Translations under genes and position numbers: made by a program
NCBI GenBank assembly: GCA_964017185.1
Contig: OZ024882.1
Span: 35,636,488 to 35,700,487 of the forward strand
Origin: Rugalucina vietnamica
Lineage: Eukaryota > Mollusca > Bivalvia > Lucinida > Lucinidae
Direction: 5' to 3'
Length of the DNA stretch: 64,000 nt
Shown here: in pieces, positions 44,301 through 55,252 of the stretch
Layout: the number at the start of each line of letters is the position of its first letter
How positions within the stretch are numbered: the stretch's first letter is position 1
Notes under the pieces: model-generated
What the model was told of the DNA's origin: nothing
Databases searched by the model: none
What the model saw: only the letters and a program-made list of their open reading frames with translations

Positions 44301-45147
44301 GCTGCTAGCAGGACGAAATTTGACTTTTGCCGATACCGTTCCGCCAAGACTATGAAAATCCATACTGCTATACTACTCGACAGTTAGCCCTACCAGCGCA
44401 TGCATTTAGAGATATAAAGCGTTTTCCTACATTGAACGGTTCTCTAGAAATCCCATGCTGCTGGTCATTTTCGTGCTGCTAGCAGGATGAAATTTGCCTT
44501 TTGCCGACACCGTTCCGCCAAGACTTTGAAAATCCATACTGCTATACTACTCGACAGTTAGCCCTACCAGCGCATGTATTTAGAGATATAAACCGTTTTC
44601 CTACATTGGACGGTTCTCCAGAAATCCCATGCTGCTGGTCATTTTCATGCTGCTAGCAGGACGAAATTTGCCTTTTGCCGATACCGTTCCGCCAAGACGA
44701 TGAAAATCCATACTGCTATACTACTCGACAGTTAGCCCTACCAGCGCATGCATTTAGAGATATAAAGCGTTTTCCTACATTGGACGGTTCTCCAGAAATC
44801 CCATGCTGCTGGTCATTTTCGTGCTGCTAGCAGGATGAAATTTGCCTTTTGCCGACACCGTTCCGCCAAGACTTTGAAAATACATACTGCTATACCACTC
44901 GACAGTTAGCCCTACCAGCGCATGTATTTAGAGATATAAACCGTTTTCCTACATTGGACGGTTCTCCAGAAATCCCATGCTGCTGGTCATTTTCATGCTG
45001 CTAGCAGGACGAAATTTGCCTTTTGCCGATACCGTTCCGCCAAGACTTTGAATATCCATACTGCTATACTACTCGACAGTTAGCCCTACCAGCGCATGTA
45101 TTTAGAGATATAAACCGTTTTCCTACATTGAAAGATTCTCCAGAAAT
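38375..45147 (+). repeat. 174-bp satellite array, right arm, about 39 monomers
   Basis: Mirror orientation of the left array, starting mid-monomer at 'ggacgaaatttgcc' and ending 'ccagaaatcccat'. Besides the two-type alternation, private variants recur at 869-bp spacing (five monomers less one base). 'ttgcagataccgttctgcc' appears at 38751, 39620, 40489 and 'gacatagaggaaaacgg' near 39045, 39914, 40783. A second five-monomer block carrying a 6-bp insertion ('gatatacatgtaaagcg' at 43181 and 44057) is duplicated at 876 bp. Confidence 0.92.
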
Positions 45148-45425
45148 CCCATCTTTCCGGATATTCATCCTGCGAAGAGGACGAATTTTGCAAATTAGAT
45201 ATATTTTTTTTATTTTGTGAGCATTTTAGTTATTTTAATGTTACGTTTTTGTCTTTTGTACGACCACACTGGTTAAATGATATTTCATTCAGCCATACTG
45301 CCATGCTGCTAACTTTCTAATTTCGTCCTGCCGTGCTGCCAAGCTGCTAACTTTACCGAATTCATTCTGCCATGCTGCTATGCTGCTAACTTTACCAAAT
45401 TCATTCTGCCATGCTGCTAACTTTT
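45148..45425. repeat. Right outer flank of the giant foldback
   Basis: Longer than the left flank by about 40 bp because the tip repeat ('atgctgctaactttaccaaa' and 'ttcattctgcc') is present in one or two extra copies. Confidence 0.75.
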
Positions 45426-45477
45426 CGGCGCCATTTTTCGTGGCACGCACGATTCGTGCTTCAAACCTAAGCAATAG

Positions 45478-45547
45478 TATATAAGGCTAGGGCTGCACGA
45501 TACTTGTTACTTGTGGTTCCTACAGAGAAGTTCGAACTGTGTCCAGG
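45478..45547 (+). promoter_or_regulatory. Candidate TATA promoter and non-coding first exon
   Basis: TATATAAG (45478-45485) lies about 30 bp upstream of a plausible start region. About 40 bp further on is a consensus splice donor, CAG|GTGAGT (donor GT at 45547). No ATG lies between. If real, the exon is 5' UTR. The next plus-strand acceptor with coding sequence is the SRCR signal exon at 54923. The link is inference; an alternative is chance in AT-rich DNA. Confidence 0.35.
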
Positions 45548-45575
45548 TGAGTGAATTTATAATTCTTTTCATTCC

Positions 45576-45577
<2 letters not shown>

Positions 45578-45632
<55 letters not shown>
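45578..45632. repeat. Poly-T tract, 55 bp
   Basis: Uninterrupted T run inside the putative intron after the TATA promoter; long enough to be polymorphic. Confidence 0.95.
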
Positions 45633-45634
<2 letters not shown>

Positions 45635-45734
45635 TTGAAATTTTATAATGACCTTATTTCACAGCTAAGACTCGTGCCAGATTCATACTGGTCAGTCTTT
45701 GGGACCGTGATAACATTACGAAAAGGTGACCATG

Positions 45735-46125
45735 CAATATTCATGGTTTTCTGAAACTGTAAAAATTGAAAATTTTCATTAGTTGACTATTGATAGTTTT
45801 AAGTATAGTTCGTGTCCCGCTCTGGCCACATGTGAGACAAGCCAAGTCCTGCTTGCAGGTGTGTGAGGTGGTTTTTCTCGGGGTTCTCCCGTTTTCGCCC
45901 CACCTACTGATTGGCTCGTCTCATATCAGCTGAAATAATCTTGAAAGGGACGTTAAACTGAATGAAAAAAATATTTTTTTTTTCAAAAACATTGATTGTG
46001 GGTACACACAAGTTAGAACCACCTCACTGAGGCGGTTCTAACGAGTACCGACAATTTATGTTTTGGAACAAAAATAAGAATAGCATACCCCAGCAAACTT
46101 CCATTTACGCTATATAAATGAGGTG
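45735..46125. mobile_element. F2 element containing an S1 SINE
   Basis: F2 text ('gaccatgcaatattcatgg', then the centre with 'ccacctcactgaggcggttc' at about 46018, then 'aaaaataagaata') is split by S1 sequence at 45810-45968. Confidence 0.65.
45810..45968 (+). mobile_element. S1 SINE, 5'-truncated, nested in F2
   Basis: Starts at the B-box-derived 'cgtgtcccgctctggccac' and runs through 'gcttgcaggtgtgtgaggtg' and 'tcttgaaagggacgttaaac' to an A-rich tail. Confidence 0.75.
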
Positions 46126-47457
46126 TTAAGGTCATTGTTCTAAACACTGGCATATTTTGGCTGCTTCGAACATGTTCGGCCAGTTTTGACCATCTGATTG
46201 GAGAGAAAACAAGAATGTATTTTGCCAAAAGTTTGTCCGACTCTATTATGAATAGTTATTCTTTATTGCCAAACATCACAATTTTAATCATGCAAAGCAC
46301 CAGTATGGCGTTACAAGGGATATGAAAAGTGACCAAAACAAGCATTTTCGATAAACTTACCACCGTGAATAGCTTAGGTAATCCTTTTGCACGCGAATGG
46401 CAGATTTTTTCTGCACATCACATTCCGACTGCATTAAACAAGATATTTAACTATCCAAAAACACATTTGTTTTGAGAAAATTAGTTATGGTTCATGTAGA
46501 GCAATGTACGCGGAAAATGTAGTATATAATTTTCCTTGTGTACGTTTTAATATTACACAACAGTTTTGAGAAAGTCCTGAACACGGGGTGCAATATACTC
46601 TTCCTCAAAAGTCCTGTCACCCTATTAGTTTTCATTTATTGAATAAATGAAAATGCATTGTGTTCCATTTTTGTCTATTGAAATATACATGACAAAGTCC
46701 AGTATGCCAAATGTCCCTTTCATGCAGTTCACGTTTGTTGCGTATGTGCAGTTTTTTTTTTTATAGTTACAAGGGTGCGAATGGGTGGGGATCGGGGGTG
46801 GAGGTCAGTCCATGTTAGTTGCATCCTTCGGATACAACTGAAGTCTAGAACATCCGTGGTGTGGTAAAGCTATCTGCTATGTCATCCCGAACTTATCTCG
46901 TATTTCAAGGTAGGCCCAGAAGCAAACAATCGATTTTAACTAATGCTCAGGTAAATTTACGGAGACTTTCCGATGATATCCGATATTGGCCGGCGATATT
47001 CGATTATCATCCGGCTAATCTGTCCAGGTAATGTCAGGCCTGGGGACAGTTGTCTTATCGATATAAATCAATTGTTGATCCCTTAGCTGTCTTGGTTGGG
47101 TGGTTCTAGGTCGCCGATTTCATAAACCGAGTTAAAATTAAATAATGTGCAATGTCCGTGGGTGTGAAGTTTCGTTTTTCATCGGACCAAAATCTTATTG
47201 CCTGTTTTGACAACATTGATGATAGAAATATTCAATTATGGCGCACAGCGAAATGCTTACATATCTGTACATAAAGCTAACAAGCTAACAAAAATATGCC
47301 TTTTTTTTCTTTTATGAAGGAAGGAAGGAAGGAAGGAAGGAAGGAATTACCGTTTTCACGAAAACTGTGAATGTTGATGCACGTGTATCTTTTTGAAAAA
47401 TATGCACTTTCAAAATAAAATCATTCGTTTTTATTTAGGGACTTTACCTGCGCCTAT

Positions 47458-47491
<34 letters not shown>

Positions 47492-47670
47492 TTTTTTGGG
47501 GGTTTGGGTTTTTTTTGCAAAAAACATCATTAAAATTTCAATTACACTATTGAAAAAGTTATCTTATCTTTGAGCACAAGTCTAATTTTCTATTTCTTTC
47601 GAACATTATCATAATCTGCACTATCTTGCTATTTACGATACCCCTATCTGTGAACCCATTCCTTGAGAAA

Positions 47671-47719
<49 letters not shown>

Positions 47720-48176
47720 CATATTATGTTAATTCGTTTATCATTATTATTATAATTACTATTGTTGTTATTTTTACTTTCCGATCCGATCCAATCCGAT
47801 ACTGATTTTGATCGAACAGTACACTTTATGGGGAAATGTCTTAGCTATCACAGGCACGCGTCAGTATTTCGCTGAAGGGCTTGAAAGGCAAGCGTTATAA
47901 AAACATATTATAAAGTTTTGACACCTCTCTAAATGACCCGATAAAGTGAGCCGCGTCGCGCGCAAACCTGCCTTTGGTGTTTCCAAATTTTGACAAATTC
48001 GACATGAATAAAGACAAAAGATAAGTTCATTGCTGAAAAAGCATTTCCCCATTTCTGAAAAAATGTACGTTTACAATGTACATTTAGAGCGAAAACACAT
48101 TTTGATAGTTACCGCTCAGATCATATATAGGCATTAGTTCTGATATACCAAACAATGATTTTCTCAATACTGGTAT
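46126..48176. other. Gene-free stretch with simple repeats
   Basis: Contains (GGAA)n at 47321-47345, a poly-T run at 47460-47490 and a poly-A run at 47672-47719. No coding frame, tRNA-like boxes or inverted repeats of note. It would lie within the first intron if the TATA promoter belongs to the SRCR gene. Confidence 0.5.
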
Positions 48177-48413
48177 GAGCCTTCGCGTGAGAAAACCAAC
48201 AGTCTGGTTTTCCGACCAGGACCGACACAAACCGGTTAATAACATAACAGAAGCAAGCTAGAAGCTTGAAATTTCTGATTTAACGGAAAGAGAGGTCAAC
48301 CTATCTGTGTCGCGAAAACAATGGCGATGAGAGCTGTGCACTTATTGCACTGCGTATCTGCACCTTTGTTTCGGCATATTAAGAATGTACGTTTTCTCAC
48401 GCATTGGCTTAAA
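48177..48413. mobile_element. F1 inverted-repeat element
   Basis: Ends 'gagccttcgcgtgagaaaac' and 'gttttctcacgcattggctt'; the internal 'gatcagcttcgc' hairpin is scrambled to 'gatgagagctgtgcactt'. Confidence 0.7.
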
Positions 48414-49490
48414 GTGCATATTTTATTCTATTATCAGTCTGTTTTTGAGACGTTAAAATTGTATTTTCGCAATTACTGCAATGCAGACCTGCGTCATTGT
48501 TAAATCGCACTACATGATATTTGAATTCGTTGCATACACCGTTGTGCGAATTTACAATTAGATTTGCTTTAAGTATTTCATTAAACAAATATGATTATGA
48601 TGAAATAGCAATACGAAAATATTTAATGACCAATTATGATAAGATTATCATAAGAATAGAAATAATCTTTCTATGCGCATGCAAATATAACAGAGATATA
48701 AGATAATAATGAAAATGTATTTTTCCAAAATTTGTCATATTTTCTAAATACACCAGGACCTATTTATTAATTTACATATAAATATCAACATGTATTACAA
48801 TATTCTGTCTTTTACAAGTGTGTCATTTCCATATACAGTACATGTATGAGCGATAATCTTCGCCCGCGGCATTATTACCTGGAAGCTACATCGGGTCTTA
48901 TCGGAGCATCTTACGGAGATGCACGGAAATTCAAGACAGAAAAAAGATATTTATATTATTTTGCTGAATACTCAAACAGACCAATTTTTCGTTGTGCTGC
49001 AAAAACAAAAGTTGCACCAGTTGAATATATACTCTTTCTTCTAAACTAGACCGTTTGTGACGTATAATAGTTTTTAATTATTATGTCCTAAACTTGCCGT
49101 TGAAGTCATGTACCATGACAATTTTTACCACTTTTTACGGAAATTTCACTATATATTTAATTATTTTGCGCACTACTAGGTTACCTAACCCAAACAGACC
49201 ATCTTATAATAGTGCTACTACAAAAATTTAAAAACCATGTCAAAGATAAAGAATTGTTCTTTCTAATGCCGTTCGTGATGCAAAAATATATTAAAAATTA
49301 AGAAAGTTATGAAAAGGTAAAAAATTATTTCCTATATGCCGTATACAATAAATTAACCAATACCTGTAGACTTGCTAGTACGACTTTTGTCCCCCTTGAA
49401 TAAGTGGTTGGGAAATCGATCTAGGGCTTCTCCGGCATATTCATTCCAGATGAAATTTCAAATATGCCCTGTCTCAGTTTGAATTCGTTC
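48414..49490. other. No confident feature; one small ATG-started ORF
   Basis: A 67-codon plus-strand ORF with a true ATG (48846-49049) begins in GC-richer sequence than its surroundings. It has no recognisable domain or flanking splice signals I would rely on. Confidence 0.3.
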
Positions 49491-49493
49491 GAA

Positions 49494-49665
49494 TTGATGC
49501 TTTACATCCCAGTCAACAGCTAAGGTCATGTCGGGACGTTGCCTCCACTTTATGGGGCTCTTGCCCAAAATGAAGACGTCCCAGTCAACAGCTAAGGTCA
49601 TGTTGGGACATTGCCTCCATTTTATGGGACTCTTGCCCAAAATGAAGATGTCATGAGTCTTTGAC
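49494..49665 (-). repeat. F4 3' end, tandemly duplicated
   Basis: 'tcccagtcaacagctaaggt' and 'catgtcggga' occur twice 79-80 bp apart, i.e. two copies of the last part of F4 in minus orientation. Confidence 0.7.
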
Positions 49666-49677
49666 ATCCAACATATG

Positions 49678-50100
49678 CTTCTTGATGATTCATTTACTAG
49701 TTAGAGATGATTCACCACTAGGACCGAAGAACTAACTAAATGTTATGAACCACTACAGAAGCTGAGGGTGAGGTTACGGCCGTGTAAAATCGATTTAAAC
49801 CCGCCAGTAACTTTGTATTACTGATCGTTCCAAGTCGATACTTCTGTGGTGGTTCTTTTTGTTTTATGTCTTGTTGTTTAAAATATTTTTGTGCTGTTGG
49901 CGCCTTATGTATGTTTGCATATTTTTAGTTAAGGTAACTGAGTGGCCACCTATTGGGAAAATAGCTGCTCATTCGGCTTACGAAATGTTTTCATGGTATA
50001 AGTGCCTGATTGTTAGTTTGGTTTTTTCCCACCTTGGTTTTTGGAGTGGGAGTCTTTTTCTGATTGCGCCTTTTCCTGATCTTTGCCTACTTGTACTTTT
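49678..50100 (+). repeat. Dispersed repeat R5, second copy
   Basis: About 90% identical to 27131-27555 but lacking the GC-rich leader; preceded instead by the duplicated F4 tail. Confidence 0.7.
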
Positions 50101-50140
50101 CAAATATAACCAGACAAAGCCAAAAGGGGTTATAATATAT

Positions 50141-50380
50141 GAGCCTTGATGCGAGAAAACCGGTCTTCACAGTTTCCTACCAGGTCCGACATAAACGGAT
50201 CTGTGCAGTCTCAGAAAATGGTCAAAAGCTTGAAATTTCGGATTTAGGAAGAAGAGAAATTTTACTATCCGAGTGGTGAAACCAAAGGCGCTGATCAGCT
50301 TCGCAGTTACTGCGAATCTGATCTGCGCCTTTGTTTTTCGCATATGCAAAATTCCGGTTTTCTCACGATGCGGCTCATAT
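50141..50380. mobile_element. F1 inverted-repeat element
   Basis: Full length: 'gagccttgatgcgagaaaac' to 'gttttctcacgatgcggctc', with the hairpin 'gatcagcttcgcagttactg' / 'cgaatctgatc'. Confidence 0.8.
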
Positions 50381-50384
50381 TATA

Positions 50385-50535
50385 ATGTGCGGATGGTTAG
50401 ACTCGGAACCTCTTTTCCTGGGCAGGCTCAGACCCGAGCGGTTAAGCAGTAATCAGCATCTTACAGGCTTTCACTTGAGGCATAATCAGCCCATCTATTT
50501 CCTTCTGGGGCCCCAATGGGTAGGGGCCCCTGTTT
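50385..50535 (-). repeat. F4 5' part
   Basis: Minus-strand match to the first half of 53058-53351 ('ttttcctgggcaggctcag', 'cagcccatctatttcc'). Confidence 0.6.
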
Positions 50536-50707
50536 CAGTATGACTTGCGATGTAAGTAGGGCATAAAACGCTGACACTACAACAAGAATATGATTCAGTG
50601 GTCTAAGTTTCAGATTTTTCTTAAATAGTTGCTATTCGTCTTACTGCTGATATATATTACAAAGTAAGTGATTTGTGACTTCACTGCAATGCTACACTGC
50701 TAAACTG

Positions 50708-50795
50708 CTGACAGCCCCACAAGCGTTGGCTCCGCCCCGACATGACTAAAAAATTGTTGACTGGAATGTGAAGCCTCCATACAAACAACCAAATT
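50708..50795 (+). mobile_element. S2 SINE 3' fragment
   Basis: 'aagcgttggctccgccccg', 'acatgactaaaaaattgttg', 'gactggaatgtgaagcctc'; head missing. Confidence 0.65.
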
Positions 50796-51727
50796 AACTG
50801 CTGACAGCCTACGGACATTTTTCCCAAATCGTGCTTGCTCATTGTGTAATGGTTAGAGTGTCGTAGGTTAGATCCAGAGCCGCATCATAAATAAGACCGT
50901 TTAAATGGTATCAGTGGCTACTTTGCTTGGCGCTCAGCATTATAAGGCAAGCACTGGATTCTCTTCTTTCAAAATATAGCATTACTTACATCTCGAAAAT
51001 ATATGAAAATGACTGAAAAAAAAATAAATAAAAAAGTCTGATACTGATCACTGTCTATATTCACTGGAGGACCATATGGGAGATTGTCAATTGTGCTAAA
51101 TTTGTTGTCCTCCTAAAATATAAAATTTATTTATTTATTTATTTATTTATTTATTATTATTATTATTTTTATTACAACACTTAAGGTTACCCATACCAAC
51201 AGCAAAGCAAAAAAAATATATATATTATATATATATGAAAAAAAAAATGACCACTGAAACTTGTCTATCTTGTACCCCCTTATAGGATAGTCCTTGGACA
51301 AAGTCGGTCAAGCAAAACATTGGTCAACCTGGTACAATATCGACATACATGTACATGTATACATAGCTCTGGGCCTATTGAACTGTTTCCAGAGTGGTAT
51401 TGATCCAAGGGTTCTTCAGCCTTTCCGGTTAAAATTTAAAATGAGCTAGTTTATCCGCATGACCTTAGCTACAGTATTAAGTGGGACGTAAAAACATTAC
51501 AAACAAGCCATTGAAGCAAAATTTAACTGTTTTGCCTAGACATGTTATTTGCAACCTTGGGTCTAATGCATATACACATTGTAAATACTGACTCATAGGA
51601 TGGTTGTGTCAAGTCATTATTTTTTTTTCACTTTCTTTTGTGTTTTGGCCGTAATGTATTTCACAATAATTATTTAGTCATTGCGAGACAAAGCCATCCC
51701 TTTCTGGGTACGTAACAGGTACTTTGT
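50796..51727. other. Gene-free stretch with (ATTT)n/(ATT)n
   Basis: Microsatellite at 51123-51172; no other feature supported. Confidence 0.5.
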
Positions 51728-52003
51728 GGAGCTTGATTTTGTTTTTTTTTTTTTTTTTTCAATTTTGCATCCCTTTCAAGCTTCTTTACTCATATCAAGA
51801 CAAATCAATCGGTAGGTGTGGCGAAAACCGGAGTACCCGGGGAAAAACCACCTGACACACCCGCAAGCAGAACTATGCTTGTCCCACATGTGACTCATGC
51901 CCCGTGCGAGGTGCGAACCCACAGAGGTGAGATGATCGAATGATCAAGAGCACTGAAGTCAGCGACCTTAACCATTCGGCCACGGGGGCCGCCCGGAGCT
52001 TGA
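51728..52003 (-). mobile_element. S1 tRNA-derived SINE, full length, 9-bp TSD
   Basis: Flanked by GGAGCTTGA (51728-51736 and 51995-52003). On the minus strand it starts with a Ser/Leu tRNA-like head (GGCCCCCGTGGCCGAATGGT as A box; GGTTCGCACC-type B box). It continues through the 'ggtggtttttccccgggta' core and ends 'cttgaaagggatgc' followed by poly-A (poly-T 51744-51759 on plus). Confidence 0.85.
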
Positions 52004-53057
52004 AGTGTCTTGCTCAGGGACGCTACATGGCGGAGGCGGGTATCGGACCGAATCATGACCTCTCAATTGTTAGTCCGGTTCTCTGTCAGCAAACCAGGCT
52101 CCCCGCGTTTTGCTAGGAGAGCCGCTTTTTCTTTTGTGTTTCTTGGGTGAATAACTTTAGTAACTGTCATAAAATCAAATTTCCATTACAGTCAAGTACT
52201 TCGTTTCGCAAAATGTTCTTGTCAATGATAAATCATTGCCATCAGAAGAATAGAATTTTAATTACTGCTAAACTATACCCGACAAGATGTAGACAAAGTC
52301 ATATCCTTTACTTTGCAGGAAAGATTTTTATGACCAAATTTTTCGTTTCTTGAAGCCGTTACCTCATAGAAGCGACTATTTCAAAAGAAATTGTACATTC
52401 TTGCTATTTTTTTAGCCCCGGCAATGTGTCATCCTGCGTAAGTTTGAAGTATTGGGTTCTGGTCCAGCCTGTGTTTGCCATTAAATATAATGTAATGTCA
52501 GTGTTTACAGTTTTCTATATAATTTTATGAGATTCTTCATGTACGTAATGTACATGGTTGTTTCCATGCATAATCGATGTTTCTTTGCTCTCGGTATGTA
52601 ACAGTGTGACATCAGATGTCATAAAATTTGACATTCAAAAAGCTACTAAAGATAAAAGACTGGTGTGTGTGAACTCATTCACAGATAGTTATTGGATAAT
52701 GCAATGTTTAGAAAATTGCCAAGAGAACAAAAACTGATTATTTGTTTTGAAGGTACTGGTAATACATGTTTAACCATGTTTTTAATAAGGATTTCCGGAG
52801 TCGGGAACTTTGCGTAACCGGAAACTCGACTGTACATTGTATTTTAACATTTCACCCAAAATCAACTAATTGTATACTCTTCAATATTAAACATTAAACA
52901 CACTCAATGAACATGCATTTTTGTACTTCAGGTTTTTATCATTCACCAAATATCACATTTGTAGCGCGTTGCATTGGCGCAAAGCCATCATATGCTGTTA
53001 CAGTCTCCTCACATGGCTGATGTATTATTCAATCAAAATGACAACCAATTAGTGCAT
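52004..53057. other. No recognisable feature
   Basis: AT-rich; the 68-codon frame at 52147-52353 has no domain signature. Confidence 0.4.
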
Positions 53058-53351
53058 GGGGCCTAAAGAAATAGATGGGCTGTTTGTGCTTCCAGGCAAA
53101 GCTTACACGCTTCTGACTGACCAGCTGATTACTGGTATACCGCTCTGGTTTGAGCCTGCCCAGGAAAAGTGGTTCAAATCAAACCATCCATACATATATT
53201 AAGCCTTTGTTGCTTAGTTGGATGGTTATATTTGAAGCACTTGTTGGATGTCATGACATCCTCACTTTGGGTAAAAGTCCCATAAAATGGAGGCAATGTC
53301 CCGACATGACCTTTGCTTTTGATTGGGACGTTAAGCATGAAGTCAAATAAA
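53058..53351 (+). repeat. F4 SINE-like repeat, intact copy
   Basis: Uninterrupted reference for the copy split at 7490/10253. It runs from 'ggggcctaaagaaatagatg' to 'gggacgttaagcatgaag' and 'tcaaataaa'. The last 20 bp resemble the S2 tail, suggesting both were mobilised by the same LINE machinery. Confidence 0.75.
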
Positions 53352-53689
53352 AACGTCCTTTGCCATGTTTGCCTTCTGTGTTTGTTGATGCATATATATG
53401 GTAATGTCTGTGTCGTGGTATCCTAGGGTGTGTTTCAAACATTTTGTGACCACAAATAAATTCAAACATGTGCTTGGACATGCTTTAAGGTCAAAATGCG
53501 TTGCAATGTGACATCTGGATATTGTGTGTCGAGTCTCAAGGAATAGATAAACATAATACGGTATGTTGAGTGCAAATTTCAATTTAAAAACGCTACACAC
53601 TTTGGCTCTAATTAGATGAAATCCGGGTGTATTTCCCAAAGCGAAGACAAAGATGTCCCATACAACATCCTTAATGGGTATTTATTGCA

Positions 53690-53920
53690 CTGACTTCATC
53701 AGGAAAACCCAACTTTTATATAGAAAAACTGGGTTTTACAGGGGTGTACCTATTTTTCTTATTTTTGTTCCAAAACATAGATTGTGGGTACACATTAGAA
53801 CCGCCTCTCTAGGCGGTTCTAAATGTGTACCCGCAATCAATACTTTTCTCATGAAATTTTCAATTTTAAATGCTGAAAAAATTCTGTATAATGCCGGGGC
53901 AAGTTTTCGTAATGTGATTC
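53690..53920. mobile_element. F2 inverted-repeat element
   Basis: 'aaccgcctctctaggcggtt' forms the centre with GTGGGTAC / GTACCC on either side; right end 'gggcaagttttcgtaatg'. Confidence 0.75.
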
Positions 53921-54332
53921 GATAAAATACCAGTGCCTCTTGTAAGCGGCTAAGATAGTAATATCATTTCAAAGTGCCTCCAAATAAAGCTTGACCAAGA
54001 AAAAAAAACAAAAAAAAAAAAAAAAAAAAAAAACGCAAAGGTGTAATTTCCTCGTTAAATTCTTCATAAATCGCTCAAATTCAAAACGTCATAGAATGTC
54101 TATTTCAAATAAAATCTTTCTGAAATTCATGTTGAGCTACATGAAGATGTGTTCTATCTATACCAATATGAAGAACAGACATTTTTTCGCATCCGGAGAA
54201 CATCTCTAAGAAATGTTCTCTAAGACGTGATTACTGAATGGTACCAGATTTACAGAAATTTCGGGTACATGTTTCAATATGCAAAAACGATCCTTTTGCA
54301 TTAATATAGAAGCCAGTGAAGCTGTAAAACCT

Positions 54333-54600
54333 CATTACGAAAACAAGTCCATGCAATATACAGAGGTTTTTAAAGTTGAAAAATGAAAATTTCAGAAATT
54401 TTGATATTTTTTTTTTTTGCTCAAACATAGATTGTGGGTACATCTTAGAACCGCCTCGGCGAAGCGGTTCTAACGAGTAGCCACAATCTATGTTTTGGAG
54501 CAAAAATAAGAAAAATATGTATACCCCTGCAAACCCCATTTTCACTATGCAAGTGTGGTTTAAAGGGGTATACATTTCACGGAAATGTTTTCCTGGTGTT
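54333..54600. mobile_element. F2 inverted-repeat element
   Basis: 'cattacgaaaacaagtccat' to 'cacggaaatgttttcctgg'; centre 'aaccgcctcggcgaagcggt'. It lies 320 bp upstream of the SRCR signal exon. A poly-A run (53999-54033) lies between the two adjacent F2 copies. Confidence 0.75.
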
Positions 54601-54941
54601 AAGAACTCATGTTTGAACAAAATGAGGTAAAGAGGTGTTTGGGGTCCCTGGTGTGTACTCAAAATGTTTCATATATCCAAAGTAAATAACCCAAAAGGCC
54701 GAAAGACGGTGCAATTTTATGCGATATTAACATGTGACACCCATCTGATTGATGGTCAATTTTTGAAGCAGTTTTGGCCCCTTGTTTCAATAGTGAAGGC
54801 AATGCTTGGACGAAAAGTAGTAAAAATGAAATGATCATATGATCTTTATGAAAAATTGCGTATCTTATTTTGTATTATATAATAATTTATCACACATACA
54901 CAAGACCATATTTTTCTTTCAGAAAAGTCTTCATCTCAAAT

Positions 54942-55014
54942 ATGGCCGGTGCTGTACAGCCTGCGATTGTGTTCTTGGCGTTGATGTTTTATGTAAATCT
55001 CGACCGACAATCTG
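54942..55014 (+). CDS. SRCR-domain gene, signal-peptide exon (partial)
   Basis: An ATG at 54942 opens MAGAVQPAIVFLALMFYVNL, a short N-region and hydrophobic core typical of a secretory signal, then DRQS and a donor G|GTAAGG at 55014/55015, leaving phase 1. A pyrimidine-rich acceptor (tatttttctttcag) ends at 54922, so the exon probably spans 54923-55014 with 19 bp of 5' UTR, implying an upstream non-coding exon. The leftover G joins the AT that starts the exon at 63746 to make GAT (Asp), giving QSDAINVRLV. That seamless join is the main evidence that the two exons belong to one gene. Protein: secreted or membrane scavenger-receptor cysteine-rich family; such genes are abundant in bivalves and many serve in innate recognition. 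Confidence 0.7.
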
Positions 55015-55030
55015 GTAAGGACATTTATTT

Positions 55031-55252
55031 GAGCCGCTGCATGAGTAAACCAAACCAACAATATGCTCTCCGAACAGGTCAGACACAGAGCAGTATCAGT
55101 AAGATAGATGGCTAGGGCCTGGAAATTTTGTATTTAGAAAAAATATGAATTGTGCTATCCATGAAGGGAAAAACAAAAGTTTTGATCAGCTTCGTAGTTG
55201 CTGCCTTTGTTTTCGCATATATGCAAAACATTTCTCATGACGCGGCTCATTT
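55031..55252. mobile_element. F1 element, diverged
   Basis: 'gagccgctgcatgagtaaac' to 'tttctcatgacgcggctc', only about 15 bp downstream of the splice donor; the central hairpin is partly deleted. Confidence 0.65.

Larger units (their letters stand above)
27817..45425. mobile_element. 17.6-kb giant foldback with satellite arms
   Basis: The two outer flanks (27817-28056 and 45148-45425) are inverted copies of each other: 'aaaagttagcagc' at the tips, then GCAT-GGCAG-type short repeats, 'accagtgtggtcgtacaaaa' and 'gacaaaaacgtaaca', and 'gcaggatgaatatccgg' next to the arrays. Inside each flank lies an array of 174-bp monomers, again in mirrored orientation. A 5.0-kb spacer (33336-38374) separates the arrays. 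The architecture is that of a foldback element with tandem-repeat arms, scaled up about tenfold. No transposase was found in it. Target-site duplication is not evident. Confidence 0.7.

Noticed and set aside
45478-45547. Promoter of the satellite arrays
   Set aside because: It lies outside the foldback and points away from it.
47672-47719. Processed pseudogene poly-A tail
   Set aside because: No coding or SINE sequence precedes the A-run; treated as a simple repeat.
54231-54662. 143-codon minus-strand ORF
   Set aside because: Spans an F2 element; the same peptide pieces (FLFLLQNIDCGYSLEP) appear wherever F2 occurs (17128-17397).
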